Shown: piece by piece, positions 1 through 4,857 of the stretch
Position numbering within the stretch: position 1 is the first letter of the stretch
How the letters are laid out: each line of letters opens with the position of its first letter
From: a bacterium
GTDB lineage: Bacteria; Cyanobacteriota; Sericytochromatia; S15B-MN24; VGJW01
Length of the DNA: 5,931 nucleotides
Assembly: GCA_021790035.1 (NCBI GenBank)
Contig: JAJYIO010000189.1
Span: 1-5,931 of the forward strand
Direction: 5' to 3'
Program-made: the position numbers and the translations under genes
Notes under the pieces: model-generated
Told to the model about the DNA's origin: nothing
The model's input: the letters and a program-made list of their open reading frames with translations, nothing else
Databases searched by the model: none

Positions 1-537
1 CGGCTGACCCGCCTCGTCAACGATCTGCTCCTCATGGCGCGGTCTGAAACCCCGGTCACGCGTCGTGAGCGCCTCGATCTCGCCGCACTCGCGATCGACG
101 TGGGCAAGGAATACGCCGTGCTGCACCGCCCGGTACGCGTCATCGCGGCCCCGGCCCCGCTCTGGGTCGACGGCGATCCCGACGCTCTCCGGCGGGTATT
201 CGTCAATCTGCTCGACAACGCCCTGAAGGCGATCACCCCGGAAGGAACGGTGAAGGTGGCGAGTTCGGAAAGTTCCAGCCAGGCGCAGGTGCTGATCGAG
301 GACGATGGCTGCGGCATCTCGTCGGCTCACCAGGAACACATCTTCGATCGGTTCTACCGGGTGGACGCGGCCCGCGCTCGCCAGGTCGGAGGCTCCGGCC
401 TGGGCCTGGCCATCGTCAAGGCCATCGTGCAGGCCCACCAGGGTACCATCACGCTCGACAGCGCCGAGGGCAAGGGGACCCGGGTCACGGTGCGGCTTCC
501 ACTTTCAGCAGGCGGAACGACCCGGCATCTCGGCTAA
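1..537 (+). CDS. Sensor histidine kinase, C-terminal part (5' end outside window)
   Basis: The reading frame is open from base 1 and ends at TAA 535-537, giving 178 residues of the C-terminus of a membrane-type two-component sensor kinase. The first residues (RLTRLVNDLLLMAR) match the end of the HisKA dimerisation helix that follows the phospho-accepting histidine; that histidine lies outside the window. A complete HATPase_c domain follows: N-box NLLDNALKAI (about 69-78), G1 box DDGCGI (about 101-106), F-box FDRFYRVD (about 115-122) and G2 box GGSGLGLAIV (about 130-139), ending TRVTVRLPL. All ATP-binding motifs look intact. It should autophosphorylate and pass phosphate to a response regulator, probably encoded upstream outside the window. 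The motif order is that of PhoR/ResE-like kinases; the stimulus cannot be inferred. The gene converges with the lipid-kinase gene, leaving about 30 bp between stop codons. The ATG at 34 is internal, not the true start. Confidence 0.95.
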   Translation, partial: RLTRLVNDLLLMARSETPVTRRERLDLAALAIDVGKEYAVLHRPVRVIAAPAPLWVDGDPDALRRVFVNLLDNALKAITPEGTVKVASSESSSQAQVLIEDDGCGISSAHQEHIFDRFYRVDAARARQVGGSGLGLAIVKAIVQAHQGTITLDSAEGKGTRVTVRLPLSAGGTTRHLG

Positions 538-553
538 AGGTTGCCGTCCGCGA

Positions 554-569
554 AGCGGCTGGCGCCGCT
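554..569. terminator. Small stem-loop between convergent genes (weak terminator candidate)
   Basis: AGCGGC (554-559) and GCCGCT (564-569) form a perfect 6-bp stem with a TGGC tetraloop between the convergent histidine-kinase and dgkA genes; its right arm includes part of the dgkA stop codon. There is no T tract on either side, so it is not a canonical intrinsic terminator. It could act as a weak bidirectional stop or as 3'-end protection. Confidence 0.3.
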
Positions 570-948
570 AGACCGACCACCGGAGTCGCGCCACGACCTC
601 GGGACCAAGGAGCAGCACGCCGACGATGACCGCCACCATCGATGCGATCAGGACGGCAGCGGCGGCGACGTCCTTGGCCGCCTTGGCCAGGGGATGGCGG
701 CGGTGCGTGGCGAGATCGACCGCATTCTCGACGGCCGTGTTGAACATCTCGGCCATCACCACCATGCCGATGACGATCGTGATGTCGGCGAAGTCGCGCA
801 GCGAAAGCCCCAGCCAGACCCCGAGGCCACAGGCGAGGAACCCCGCGGTCAGGTGGATCTTGATGTTGCGCTGGGTCCGCAACATGAAGTAAATGCCAGC
901 CATCGCGTAGGCGAGGCTGTGCAGTAACGTAGGGGCCTTGAATCTCAA
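568..948 (-). CDS. dgkA: Diacylglycerol kinase family protein (probable undecaprenol kinase)
   Basis: A 126-residue integral membrane lipid kinase of the DgkA/UdpK family. In Gram-positive-type bacteria these enzymes phosphorylate undecaprenol, feeding the lipid carrier of cell-wall synthesis; in Escherichia coli the substrate is diacylglycerol. An amphipathic N-terminus (SLAYAMAGI, TQRNIKIH) is followed by three hydrophobic helices at about 33-50, 54-76 and 94-115. The signature AEMFNTAVEN gives E67, N70 and E74, followed by D78 and then K92-D93 in AKDVAAAAVL. This is the spacing of E. coli E69, N72, E76, D80, K94 and D95. The position equivalent to E. coli E28 is Q26. The start is TTG at 948: an in-frame stop lies at 952-954 and the next ATG (903) would remove the conserved amphipathic helix. 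The ribosome site is poor. It follows ybeY after a 116-bp gap, the order seen in Firmicutes ybeY-dgkA clusters. Confidence 0.94.
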   Translation of the reverse strand: MRFKAPTLLHSLAYAMAGIYFMLRTQRNIKIHLTAGFLACGLGVWLGLSLRDFADITIVIGMVVMAEMFNTAVENAVDLATHRRHPLAKAAKDVAAAAVLIASMVAVIVGVLLLGPEVVARLRWSV

Positions 949-1028
949 CCCTTAAAGCCTACCGCACCCGCCGCAGCAAGGGCCAGCATCGACCCCTCGC
1001 CTCCGCGACCGGGCGCGCTGCCAGCTCC

Positions 1029-1054
1029 GGGCTTCCTCGCTCGCCAGGAAGCCC
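1029..1054 (-). repeat. Perfect 9-bp inverted repeat in the ybeY-dgkA spacer
   Basis: GGGCTTCCT (1029-1037) and AGGAAGCCC (1046-1054) are perfect inverted repeats with an 8-base loop, beginning about 10 bases downstream of the ybeY stop. No T run follows on the minus strand, so it is not a standard intrinsic terminator. It may be an mRNA-stabilising or processing hairpin, or a partial terminator reducing dgkA expression. Apart from this hairpin, nothing was seen in the 949-1064 spacer. Confidence 0.45.
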
Positions 1055-1064
1055 CAGGCCCGCG

Positions 1065-1571
1065 TCAGATCCCCAGATTCCAGAAAGTCAGGCACTCGCG
1101 CTGCAGCTCCCGCATTCGCCCGTCCTGCTCGGCCGTCAGATGGTCCTCGCCAAGAAGATGCAAGAGCCCGTGCACGAGCAAGAACCCGAGCTCGCGCTCC
1201 AGCGAATGCCCGAACTCGTCGGCCTGTCGTCCGGCCGCATCGAGCGACACCACGATATCCCCCAGCGGCAAGGGCTGCGGCTCCCGGGACACGACGACCG
1301 CAGGCGCGGGGACGCTCGCCCCGGAAAGCTCGGCGACGGCTTGTTCCAGGCCCGGAAAATCGAACTGCGGAAAGGAGAGAACGTCCGTGGGCCCGTCCTT
1401 GCCGCGATGCTGGAGGTTGAGATCGGCGATCGTCGCGTCGTCGACGATCGACACGGAAAGCTGGCTGTCTCGCGGCAGCTCGAGGTGGGCCATGAGCCCT
1501 TCGAGCCGGGTCCGCCAGAGGCTCTCGTCAAAGCTCGCAGCCTCGACGTCCAGCGCGATCAACACCTCCAC
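1065..1571 (-). CDS. ybeY: Endoribonuclease YbeY (rRNA maturation)
   Basis: A 168-residue cytoplasmic zinc metalloprotein of the UPF0054/YbeY family, which acts in 16S rRNA 3'-end maturation and ribosome quality control. The family signature is complete: KDGPTDVLSFP at about 58-68, GDIVVSLD at about 104-111, and the zinc motif with H134, H138 and H144 (HGLLHLLGEDH), i.e. H-x3-H-x5-H. Length is slightly above the usual 150-160 because of an alanine/proline-rich insertion at about 75-100 between the first two motifs. The frame stays open far upstream through pgpH, so the start must be chosen. GTG at 1571, 2 bases after the pgpH TGA, is used here; GTG 1565 and TTG 1562 are close alternatives, and GGAGG lies just before the TTG. 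All three leave the domain intact. The near-zero spacing implies translational coupling with pgpH, a pairing also found in Firmicutes. Confidence 0.94.
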   Translation of the reverse strand: MEVLIALDVEAASFDESLWRTRLEGLMAHLELPRDSQLSVSIVDDATIADLNLQHRGKDGPTDVLSFPQFDFPGLEQAVAELSGASVPAPAVVVSREPQPLPLGDIVVSLDAAGRQADEFGHSLERELGFLLVHGLLHLLGEDHLTAEQDGRMRELQRECLTFWNLGI

Positions 1572-1573
1572 CG

Positions 1574-3100
1574 TCAGCGCCCGCCGTGCCCCCCGAGCCG
1601 CAAGCCACGGGGCCGGCGCCGCTCCTCGCGTCGCGCCTTCTCTTCCTTCTCGGCGACCTGATCCGGGTACTCGATCCGCTGGTGATAGAGCCCCTGGAGA
1701 ACGCGATTGAAAGCCAGCACGATCGACTCCACGTCTTTCAGGGTCAACGGTGCTTCGGCCAGCTCGCCTTCCGACAGCCGCTTGTTGACGATCCGCCGGA
1801 TGGTCGCCTCGAGCTCCTCGGCGGTGGGCCGCGTCAAGGTACGCGTCGTGGCCTCGATGCCATCTGCCAGCATCACGATGGCCGTCTCCTTGGTATTGGG
1901 GCGCGGGCCAGGATACCGGAAGTGCTCGTCGAAGACCTCCTCTGGACCCTCGGCAGCCAGGGCCTTCTGGTAGAAATAGCTCACCAGAGAGCAGCCGTGA
2001 TGCATCGCGATGAAGTCGGCGACCTGCTGAGGCAGCCGATACTCGCGGGCAAGCTCGACGCCCTCCTTGACGTGCGCCGTGATGACCAGGCTCGACAGGC
2101 GCGGATTGATGTTGTCGTGCTGGTTGCCCATCCCGATCTGGTTCTCGATGAAGAAGTAGGGGCGCTTGGTCTTGCCGACGTCGTGGTAGTACGCACCGAC
2201 CCTCACGAGCAACGGATCGGCCCCGATCGCCTCGGCCGCAGCCTCTCCCAGGTTGCCCACCAGGATCGAGTGATGGTAGGTCCCCGGCGCCTTGAGCAGC
2301 AGGTTGCGGAGGAGCGGCTGGCTCGGATTGGCCAGCTCGAGCAAGGTGAACGGCGTGGTGATACCCGTCAGGCTCTCGAGGTACGGCGCCACGCCCATCA
2401 CGAGAATGGCCGAAGCCGGCCCGGAAAGTGCGGTCCACAGGACCTGCAAGCCCTGAGTCCCCAGCGGCCGTCCCAGCAGGATCCCCGCGATGGTGGCCGC
2501 CAGGCCCATGGCAAGGCCCACGCGAAATCCCCCGTGAACGACGTCCTTGCGCTGACGCACACGCCTTAGCGAGTGCACGGCGACCCAGGCCCCAGCCAGG
2601 CCGATCAGAGGCGACGCCGGATCCTGCCAGGCAACCAGCGAGGCCGGCAGCGCCAAGGCCATCGCCAGACCGATCGCGACGCGCCAGTTGAGAAATAGCA
2701 TGGCCAGCATGGCTGCCGCAGGGACCAGGTCCAGACCCGTCGGCGCTCCGAGCGAGCGCAGGATCAGCTGGGCGCCCATGTACCCGGAGGCGACGAAGGC
2801 CAGCAGGTAAAGCTTGCGGGGCGACGTCGCGACATCTCGCTCATGGACGTGCAGGTACACCGAGAACTGAGCGATGAGCCCCGCCATCAAGGCCGCGATC
2901 GCCACCAGAGGCAGCCCCGATCGCCACGTCAGCGGCCAGCCGGGAAGCCAAACCTTGTCGAGGAAAACGAACAGCGTCGACGACACGATCCAGATCAAGA
3001 TCGCGACGAGCGCCGGCCGGGCGGCAGCGGCCCGCCAGCGTTCCAGTCGCGGCTGCGGGAACGTCGCGAGCGTCTCGGGGGTCTGCGTGTCCACCGGCAA
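1574..3100 (-). CDS. pgpH: 7TM-HD domain phosphohydrolase, PgpH-like (c-di-AMP phosphodiesterase family), short form
   Basis: A 508-residue polytopic membrane protein: about 25 cytoplasmic-looking residues, roughly seven hydrophobic segments (about 29-47, 62-84, 97-116, 121-137, 139-158, 195-210, 218-240), then a cytoplasmic HD domain from about 270 and a charged tail. HD metal ligands are visible: H277 in TYHHS, H306-D307 in YYHDVGK, H343 in TAHVK, H367/H368 in MHHG and D413 in LADGIEA. The linked motifs RPYFFIENQ and HVKEGVELAREY are typical of PgpH/YqfF. Known family members hydrolyse c-di-AMP. The usual N-terminal extracytoplasmic 7TMR-HDED region (family length commonly about 700) is absent. 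TTG 3100 is taken as start with weak AGG at 3107-3105; GTG 3094 is an alternative. The start lies in the T-rich tail of the rpsU terminator, and the stop nearly abuts ybeY. Confidence 0.93.
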   Translation of the reverse strand: MPVDTQTPETLATFPQPRLERWRAAAARPALVAILIWIVSSTLFVFLDKVWLPGWPLTWRSGLPLVAIAALMAGLIAQFSVYLHVHERDVATSPRKLYLLAFVASGYMGAQLILRSLGAPTGLDLVPAAAMLAMLFLNWRVAIGLAMALALPASLVAWQDPASPLIGLAGAWVAVHSLRRVRQRKDVVHGGFRVGLAMGLAATIAGILLGRPLGTQGLQVLWTALSGPASAILVMGVAPYLESLTGITTPFTLLELANPSQPLLRNLLLKAPGTYHHSILVGNLGEAAAEAIGADPLLVRVGAYYHDVGKTKRPYFFIENQIGMGNQHDNINPRLSSLVITAHVKEGVELAREYRLPQQVADFIAMHHGCSLVSYFYQKALAAEGPEEVFDEHFRYPGPRPNTKETAIVMLADGIEATTRTLTRPTAEELEATIRRIVNKRLSEGELAEAPLTLKDVESIVLAFNRVLQGLYHQRIEYPDQVAEKEEKARREERRRPRGLRLGGHGGR

Positions 3101-3148
3101 AAAGCCTAAACCAAGCGAAACACGCCGCGCGCCAATGCGCGAGGCGTG
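3098..3148 (-). terminator. Hairpin terminator of rpsU, with T-rich tail
   Basis: On the minus strand CACGCCTCGCGC (3148-3137), an ATTG tetraloop, and GCGCGCGGCGTG (3132-3121) form a 12-position stem with one T/C mismatch. It is followed at once by TTT and a T-rich run down to 3098. This lies about 36 bases after the rpsU stop and is the best intrinsic-terminator candidate in the window. The T-rich tail overlaps the TTG start proposed for pgpH, so it probably works as a partial terminator or attenuator. Confidence 0.75.
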
Positions 3149-3184
3149 TTCACGACGCGGGGTAAAACCCTAGGATCGAGGGAC

Positions 3185-3358
3185 CTAGGACCGGCGCTTG
3201 CGCGCAGCTTCGGACTTCCGCTTGCGACGCACACTGGGCTTCTCGTAGCGCTCGCGCCGCTTGATCTCCGACAAGATCCCGGCCTTCTGGATCTTCTTCT
3301 TGAAGCGCTTGAGCGCGGATTCGATGCTCTCGCCTTCATTGACCCGGACTTCAGCCAA
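3185..3358 (-). CDS. rpsU: Small ribosomal subunit protein bS21
   Basis: A 57-residue basic protein of the 30S subunit that binds near the 3' end of 16S rRNA (anti-SD region) and aids initiation. Family landmarks are visible: AEVRVNEGESIESALKRF at the N-terminus, KAGILSEIKRRERYEKPS in the middle, and a Lys/Arg-rich tail (KSEAARKRRS). The frame continues upstream to an ATG at 3403, but TTG 3358 is chosen: bS21 proteins normally begin just before AEVRV, and an extended SD (GGGGGTGA) lies 7 bases upstream, while the upstream ATGs have none. A sigma-70-type promoter candidate (3432-3460) and the following hairpin terminator make it look mainly monocistronic. The stop lies in a repeated CCTAGG palindrome (3170-3175 and 3183-3188). 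Confidence 0.95.
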   Translation of the reverse strand: MAEVRVNEGESIESALKRFKKKIQKAGILSEIKRRERYEKPSVRRKRKSEAARKRRS

Positions 3359-3364
3359 TCTGGA

Positions 3365-3375
3365 TTCACCCCCTC
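3365..3375 (-). promoter_or_regulatory. Extended Shine-Dalgarno site of rpsU
   Basis: The minus strand reads GAGGGGGTGAA here. GGGGGTGA can pair with the 16S anti-SD over eight consecutive positions if one G-U pair is allowed, stronger than the other SD sites in this window. The 7-base distance to TTG 3358 fixes that codon as the rpsU start. The GAGGG part lies in the 3' arm of an upstream hairpin. Confidence 0.8.
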
Positions 3376-3410
3376 GCGTCTTGAGCTCGGGCGACATACC
3401 CACGCGAGGG
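3371..3410 (-). promoter_or_regulatory. Hairpin in the rpsU leader that overlaps the SD
   Basis: CCCTCGCGT (minus strand, 3410-3402) and ACGCGAGGG (3379-3371) are perfect 9-bp inverted repeats with a 22-base loop, which contains a smaller GGG/CCC pairing. The 3' arm includes the first half of the rpsU SD. The geometry suggests control of SD access, possibly autogenous. No function is shown by the sequence itself. Confidence 0.5.
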
Positions 3411-3431
3411 CGCAGGCAGCCCGGATCTTGA

Positions 3432-3460
3432 AGGTTAGCAAAAAACCGATTGGCTGTCCA
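3432..3460 (-). promoter_or_regulatory. Candidate sigma-70-type promoter of rpsU
   Basis: On the minus strand TGGACA (3460-3455; 5 of 6 to TTGACA) is followed after exactly 17 bases by TAACCT (3437-3432; 3 of 6 to TATAAT). It lies between the HIT gene and rpsU and would give a leader of about 65 bases carrying the SD hairpin. This spacer is locally AT-richer than its surroundings. The -10 match is modest. Confidence 0.45.
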
Positions 3461-3483
3461 TCAAAGATGACCCCGTCACGGGC

Positions 3484-3516
3484 AAAAAGGTCGCGCGCAG
3501 CCAGCGCCAGAGGCTG
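3484..3516 (-). terminator. Weak terminator candidate after the HIT gene
   Basis: On the minus strand, CAGCC (3516-3512) and GGCTG (3502-3498) can form a 5-bp stem about 12 bases after the HIT stop codon. TTTTT (3488-3484) follows 9 bases further on. The stem is short and the T run is displaced, so this is only a weak candidate. Confidence 0.25.
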
Positions 3517-3527
3517 GAGACTGACGC

Positions 3528-3860
3528 CTATCCGGGCGGCCAGGCCATCCGCCGGCCTCCGAGCAGGTGAAAATGCAGGTGGAACACGCTCTGGCCGGCC
3601 TCGGGCCCGTGATTGGTGACCACCCGGAAGCCCTCCGCGACACCCTCTCGAGCGGCCACCGCCTGGATCGCCCGCAGCATCGGCCCGGCCAGCGTGTCTG
3701 GCAGATCGGCGATCGAGTCGACATGGGAGCGCGGGACGACCAGCACGTGAACCGGAGCCTTGGGATCGATGTCGCGAAACGCGATGGCGTGCTCGTCCTC
3801 GTAAACCTTGGCCGCCGGGATCTCCCCGGCTATGATCCGACAAAAAAGGCAATCATCCAT
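3528..3860 (-). CDS. hinT: HIT (histidine triad) family nucleotide-binding hydrolase, HinT-like
   Basis: A 110-residue cytoplasmic protein of the histidine-triad superfamily; HinT enzymes are purine nucleoside phosphoramidases acting on AMP conjugates such as AMP-lysine. The N-terminal CLFC (C4, C7) is the zinc-binding pair common in bacterial HinT. DIDPKAPVHVLVVPRSH (about 30-46) and NHGPEAGQSVFHLHFHLLGG (about 83-102) carry the nucleotide-binding residues. The triad is H94, H96 and H98, with H96 the expected nucleophile. The C-terminus WPPG is typical of the HINT branch, so the protein appears complete. Start ATG 3860 has SD GGAGAAG a few bases upstream. It stands between the sigma operon (107 bp upstream) and rpsU. 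A TTGAGA element (3913-3908) upstream could be its -35, but I see no convincing -10. Confidence 0.94.
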   Translation of the reverse strand: MDDCLFCRIIAGEIPAAKVYEDEHAIAFRDIDPKAPVHVLVVPRSHVDSIADLPDTLAGPMLRAIQAVAAREGVAEGFRVVTNHGPEAGQSVFHLHFHLLGGRRMAWPPG

Positions 3861-3922
3861 GGTCTTCTCCGGTCTGAGGCTGCGACAGATGCCGGGTTCC
3901 GGGCGCGTCTCAAGCCAGACGA

Positions 3923-3942
3923 TCCGGCCGAGAATGGCCGGA
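3923..3942 (-). terminator. Stem-loop after the sigma operon (terminator candidate)
   Basis: TCCGGCC (3923-3929) and GGCCGGA (3936-3942) form a perfect 7-bp stem with a 6-base loop, about 25 bases after the last gene of the sigma operon and before the HIT gene. The minus strand continues TCGTCTGGCTTG, only mildly T-rich. It plausibly separates the sigma operon from the HIT gene. Confidence 0.4.
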
Positions 3943-3967
3943 CATCGAGATCACGGCGCCAAATCGC

Positions 3968-4168
3968 TCAGCGAATGGGCGGCTGCTCGACGTGAGTCGC
4001 TCCGGTCGGCTGGCTGTTGGGATTGGTGACATTGACGTTGACGCTGCCGATCGGAAGGCCCGAGGGCGTGGGCGTCGGAGTCGGATCGGCGGCCGGAGAG
4101 GGCCGGGCGGTGCCGAGGATCGAAAGGGCCGTCAGGCCCAGACAAAGCATCGCAAACTGCAAGCGCAT
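3968..4168 (-). CDS. Small secreted protein of unknown function, third gene of the sigma operon
   Basis: I do not recognise this 66-residue protein. It has a clear signal peptide: MRLQ, a hydrophobic core FAMLCLGLTALSIL and a likely signal-peptidase site near SPAA (about 23-27). The mature part would be only about 40 residues: a Thr-Pro repeat (PTPTPTP), then a polar stretch with SVNVNVTNP and the end HVEQPPIR. There is no lipobox, cysteine in the mature part or membrane anchor, so it should be released or remain wall-associated. Start ATG 4168 is preferred because GGGGAGGG lies 6 bases upstream; ATG 4174 overlaps the anti-sigma stop (ATGA) but sits too close to that SD. The frame upstream of 4174 belongs to the anti-sigma gene. 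Tight coupling to the anti-sigma gene suggests a role in that sensory system; this is inference. Confidence 0.6.
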   Translation of the reverse strand: MRLQFAMLCLGLTALSILGTARPSPAADPTPTPTPSGLPIGSVNVNVTNPNSQPTGATHVEQPPIR

Positions 4169-4170
4169 GG

Positions 4171-4857
4171 TCATCCCTCCCCGCCAGGCAAACCGCTCGA
4201 CGTATCGCCCTCCACCGGCACGATGATCTGCGTGGCGCGGGCCATCTGATTCTTGCGGACGATCGCCAGGATATCCCACTTGCCAGGCCGGATGCCGCGC
4301 ACCGTCACCGGAACCACGGTCTTACCCCGCATCAGCTCGCCCTTCCAGGACACCTCCTGGGTGTTGACGGGCTGACCCTTGGCATCGACGAACCTGAGGC
4401 CGTCCGAAAGCTTGATATCGAACGTGACATCCTTGACGTCGCGATCGACCCCGAAGGCGATCTGCACGCCCACGTTCTGGTCGACCGGCACCGCCGCCAC
4501 CTGGATGCCCACGTTGGGCTGCACGCCTCGCAGGACGACGAACATCAAGGCCGCGGCCACCGCCGCGCCCAGCCCCAGAGAGGGCCAGTTCAGGACGCTG
4601 CGCACGATGTCGAAGGCCGTCCGGCGTGCCGGGGCCGCCTCGGCAGCCAGCCGCAGATGTAACCTGGCCGCCAGATCCGAGGGGGCCTTGGGATGTGGCT
4701 GCGCCTCGAGCTGGGCCAGGACCCACCGGAGCTCGTCGAGACGCTCGGCGCAGCCCCGGCAGTCCCGCACGTGCTCCTCTACCGCCGCGAACCTCCCGGC
4801 GGGAAGATCGCGATCCAGGAACCGACCCAGGATCGGCTCAGCTTGTTGGCACTTCAT
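4171..4857 (-). CDS. Zinc-finger transmembrane anti-sigma factor
   Basis: A 228-residue single-pass membrane protein that should bind and inhibit the ECF sigma factor encoded just upstream. Residues 1-70 form a ZAS/zf-HC2-type anti-sigma domain: C3, then H29, C33 and C36 in HVRDCRGC (H-x3-C-x2-C), followed by a helical segment. A transmembrane helix lies at about 92-110 (LGLGAAVAAALMFVVL). Residues 112-228 are extracytoplasmic and beta-rich, with alternating hydrophobic strands ending IIVPVE, like an Ig or CARDB-type sandwich; I cannot name the family. A short internal repeat, NVGIQVA (115-121) and NVGVQIA (129-135), starts this region. ATG 4857 overlaps the sigma gene by 20 bp, and AAGGT lies 6 bases upstream. 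The overlap and the domain order strongly support a sigma/anti-sigma pair. Confidence 0.88.
   Translation of the reverse strand: MKCQQAEPILGRFLDRDLPAGRFAAVEEHVRDCRGCAERLDELRWVLAQLEAQPHPKAPSDLAARLHLRLAAEAAPARRTAFDIVRSVLNWPSLGLGAAVAAALMFVVLRGVQPNVGIQVAAVPVDQNVGVQIAFGVDRDVKDVTFDIKLSDGLRFVDAKGQPVNTQEVSWKGELMRGKTVVPVTVRGIRPGKWDILAIVRKNQMARATQIIVPVEGDTSSGLPGGEG

Noticed and set aside
1572..2438. Long open frame on the minus strand upstream of and in frame with ybeY
   Set aside because: It lies in another frame over pgpH, gives Arg/Gly/Pro-rich nonsense without domains, and only its C-terminal part from 1571 matches YbeY. It is not a fusion protein.
1586..2569. 327-codon plus-strand open frame
   Set aside because: It is fully antisense to pgpH, has no recognisable motif or SD, and is expected in GC-rich coding DNA.
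3359..3403. Upstream ATG extension of rpsU by 15 residues
   Set aside because: bS21 proteins begin just before AEVRV, the strong SD sits 7 bases before TTG 3358, and the extension covers the leader hairpin.
3106..3852. 248-codon minus-strand frame across the HIT-rpsU region
   Set aside because: It overlaps the HIT and rpsU genes, which have strong family matches, in a different frame, and crosses the rpsU promoter and terminator.
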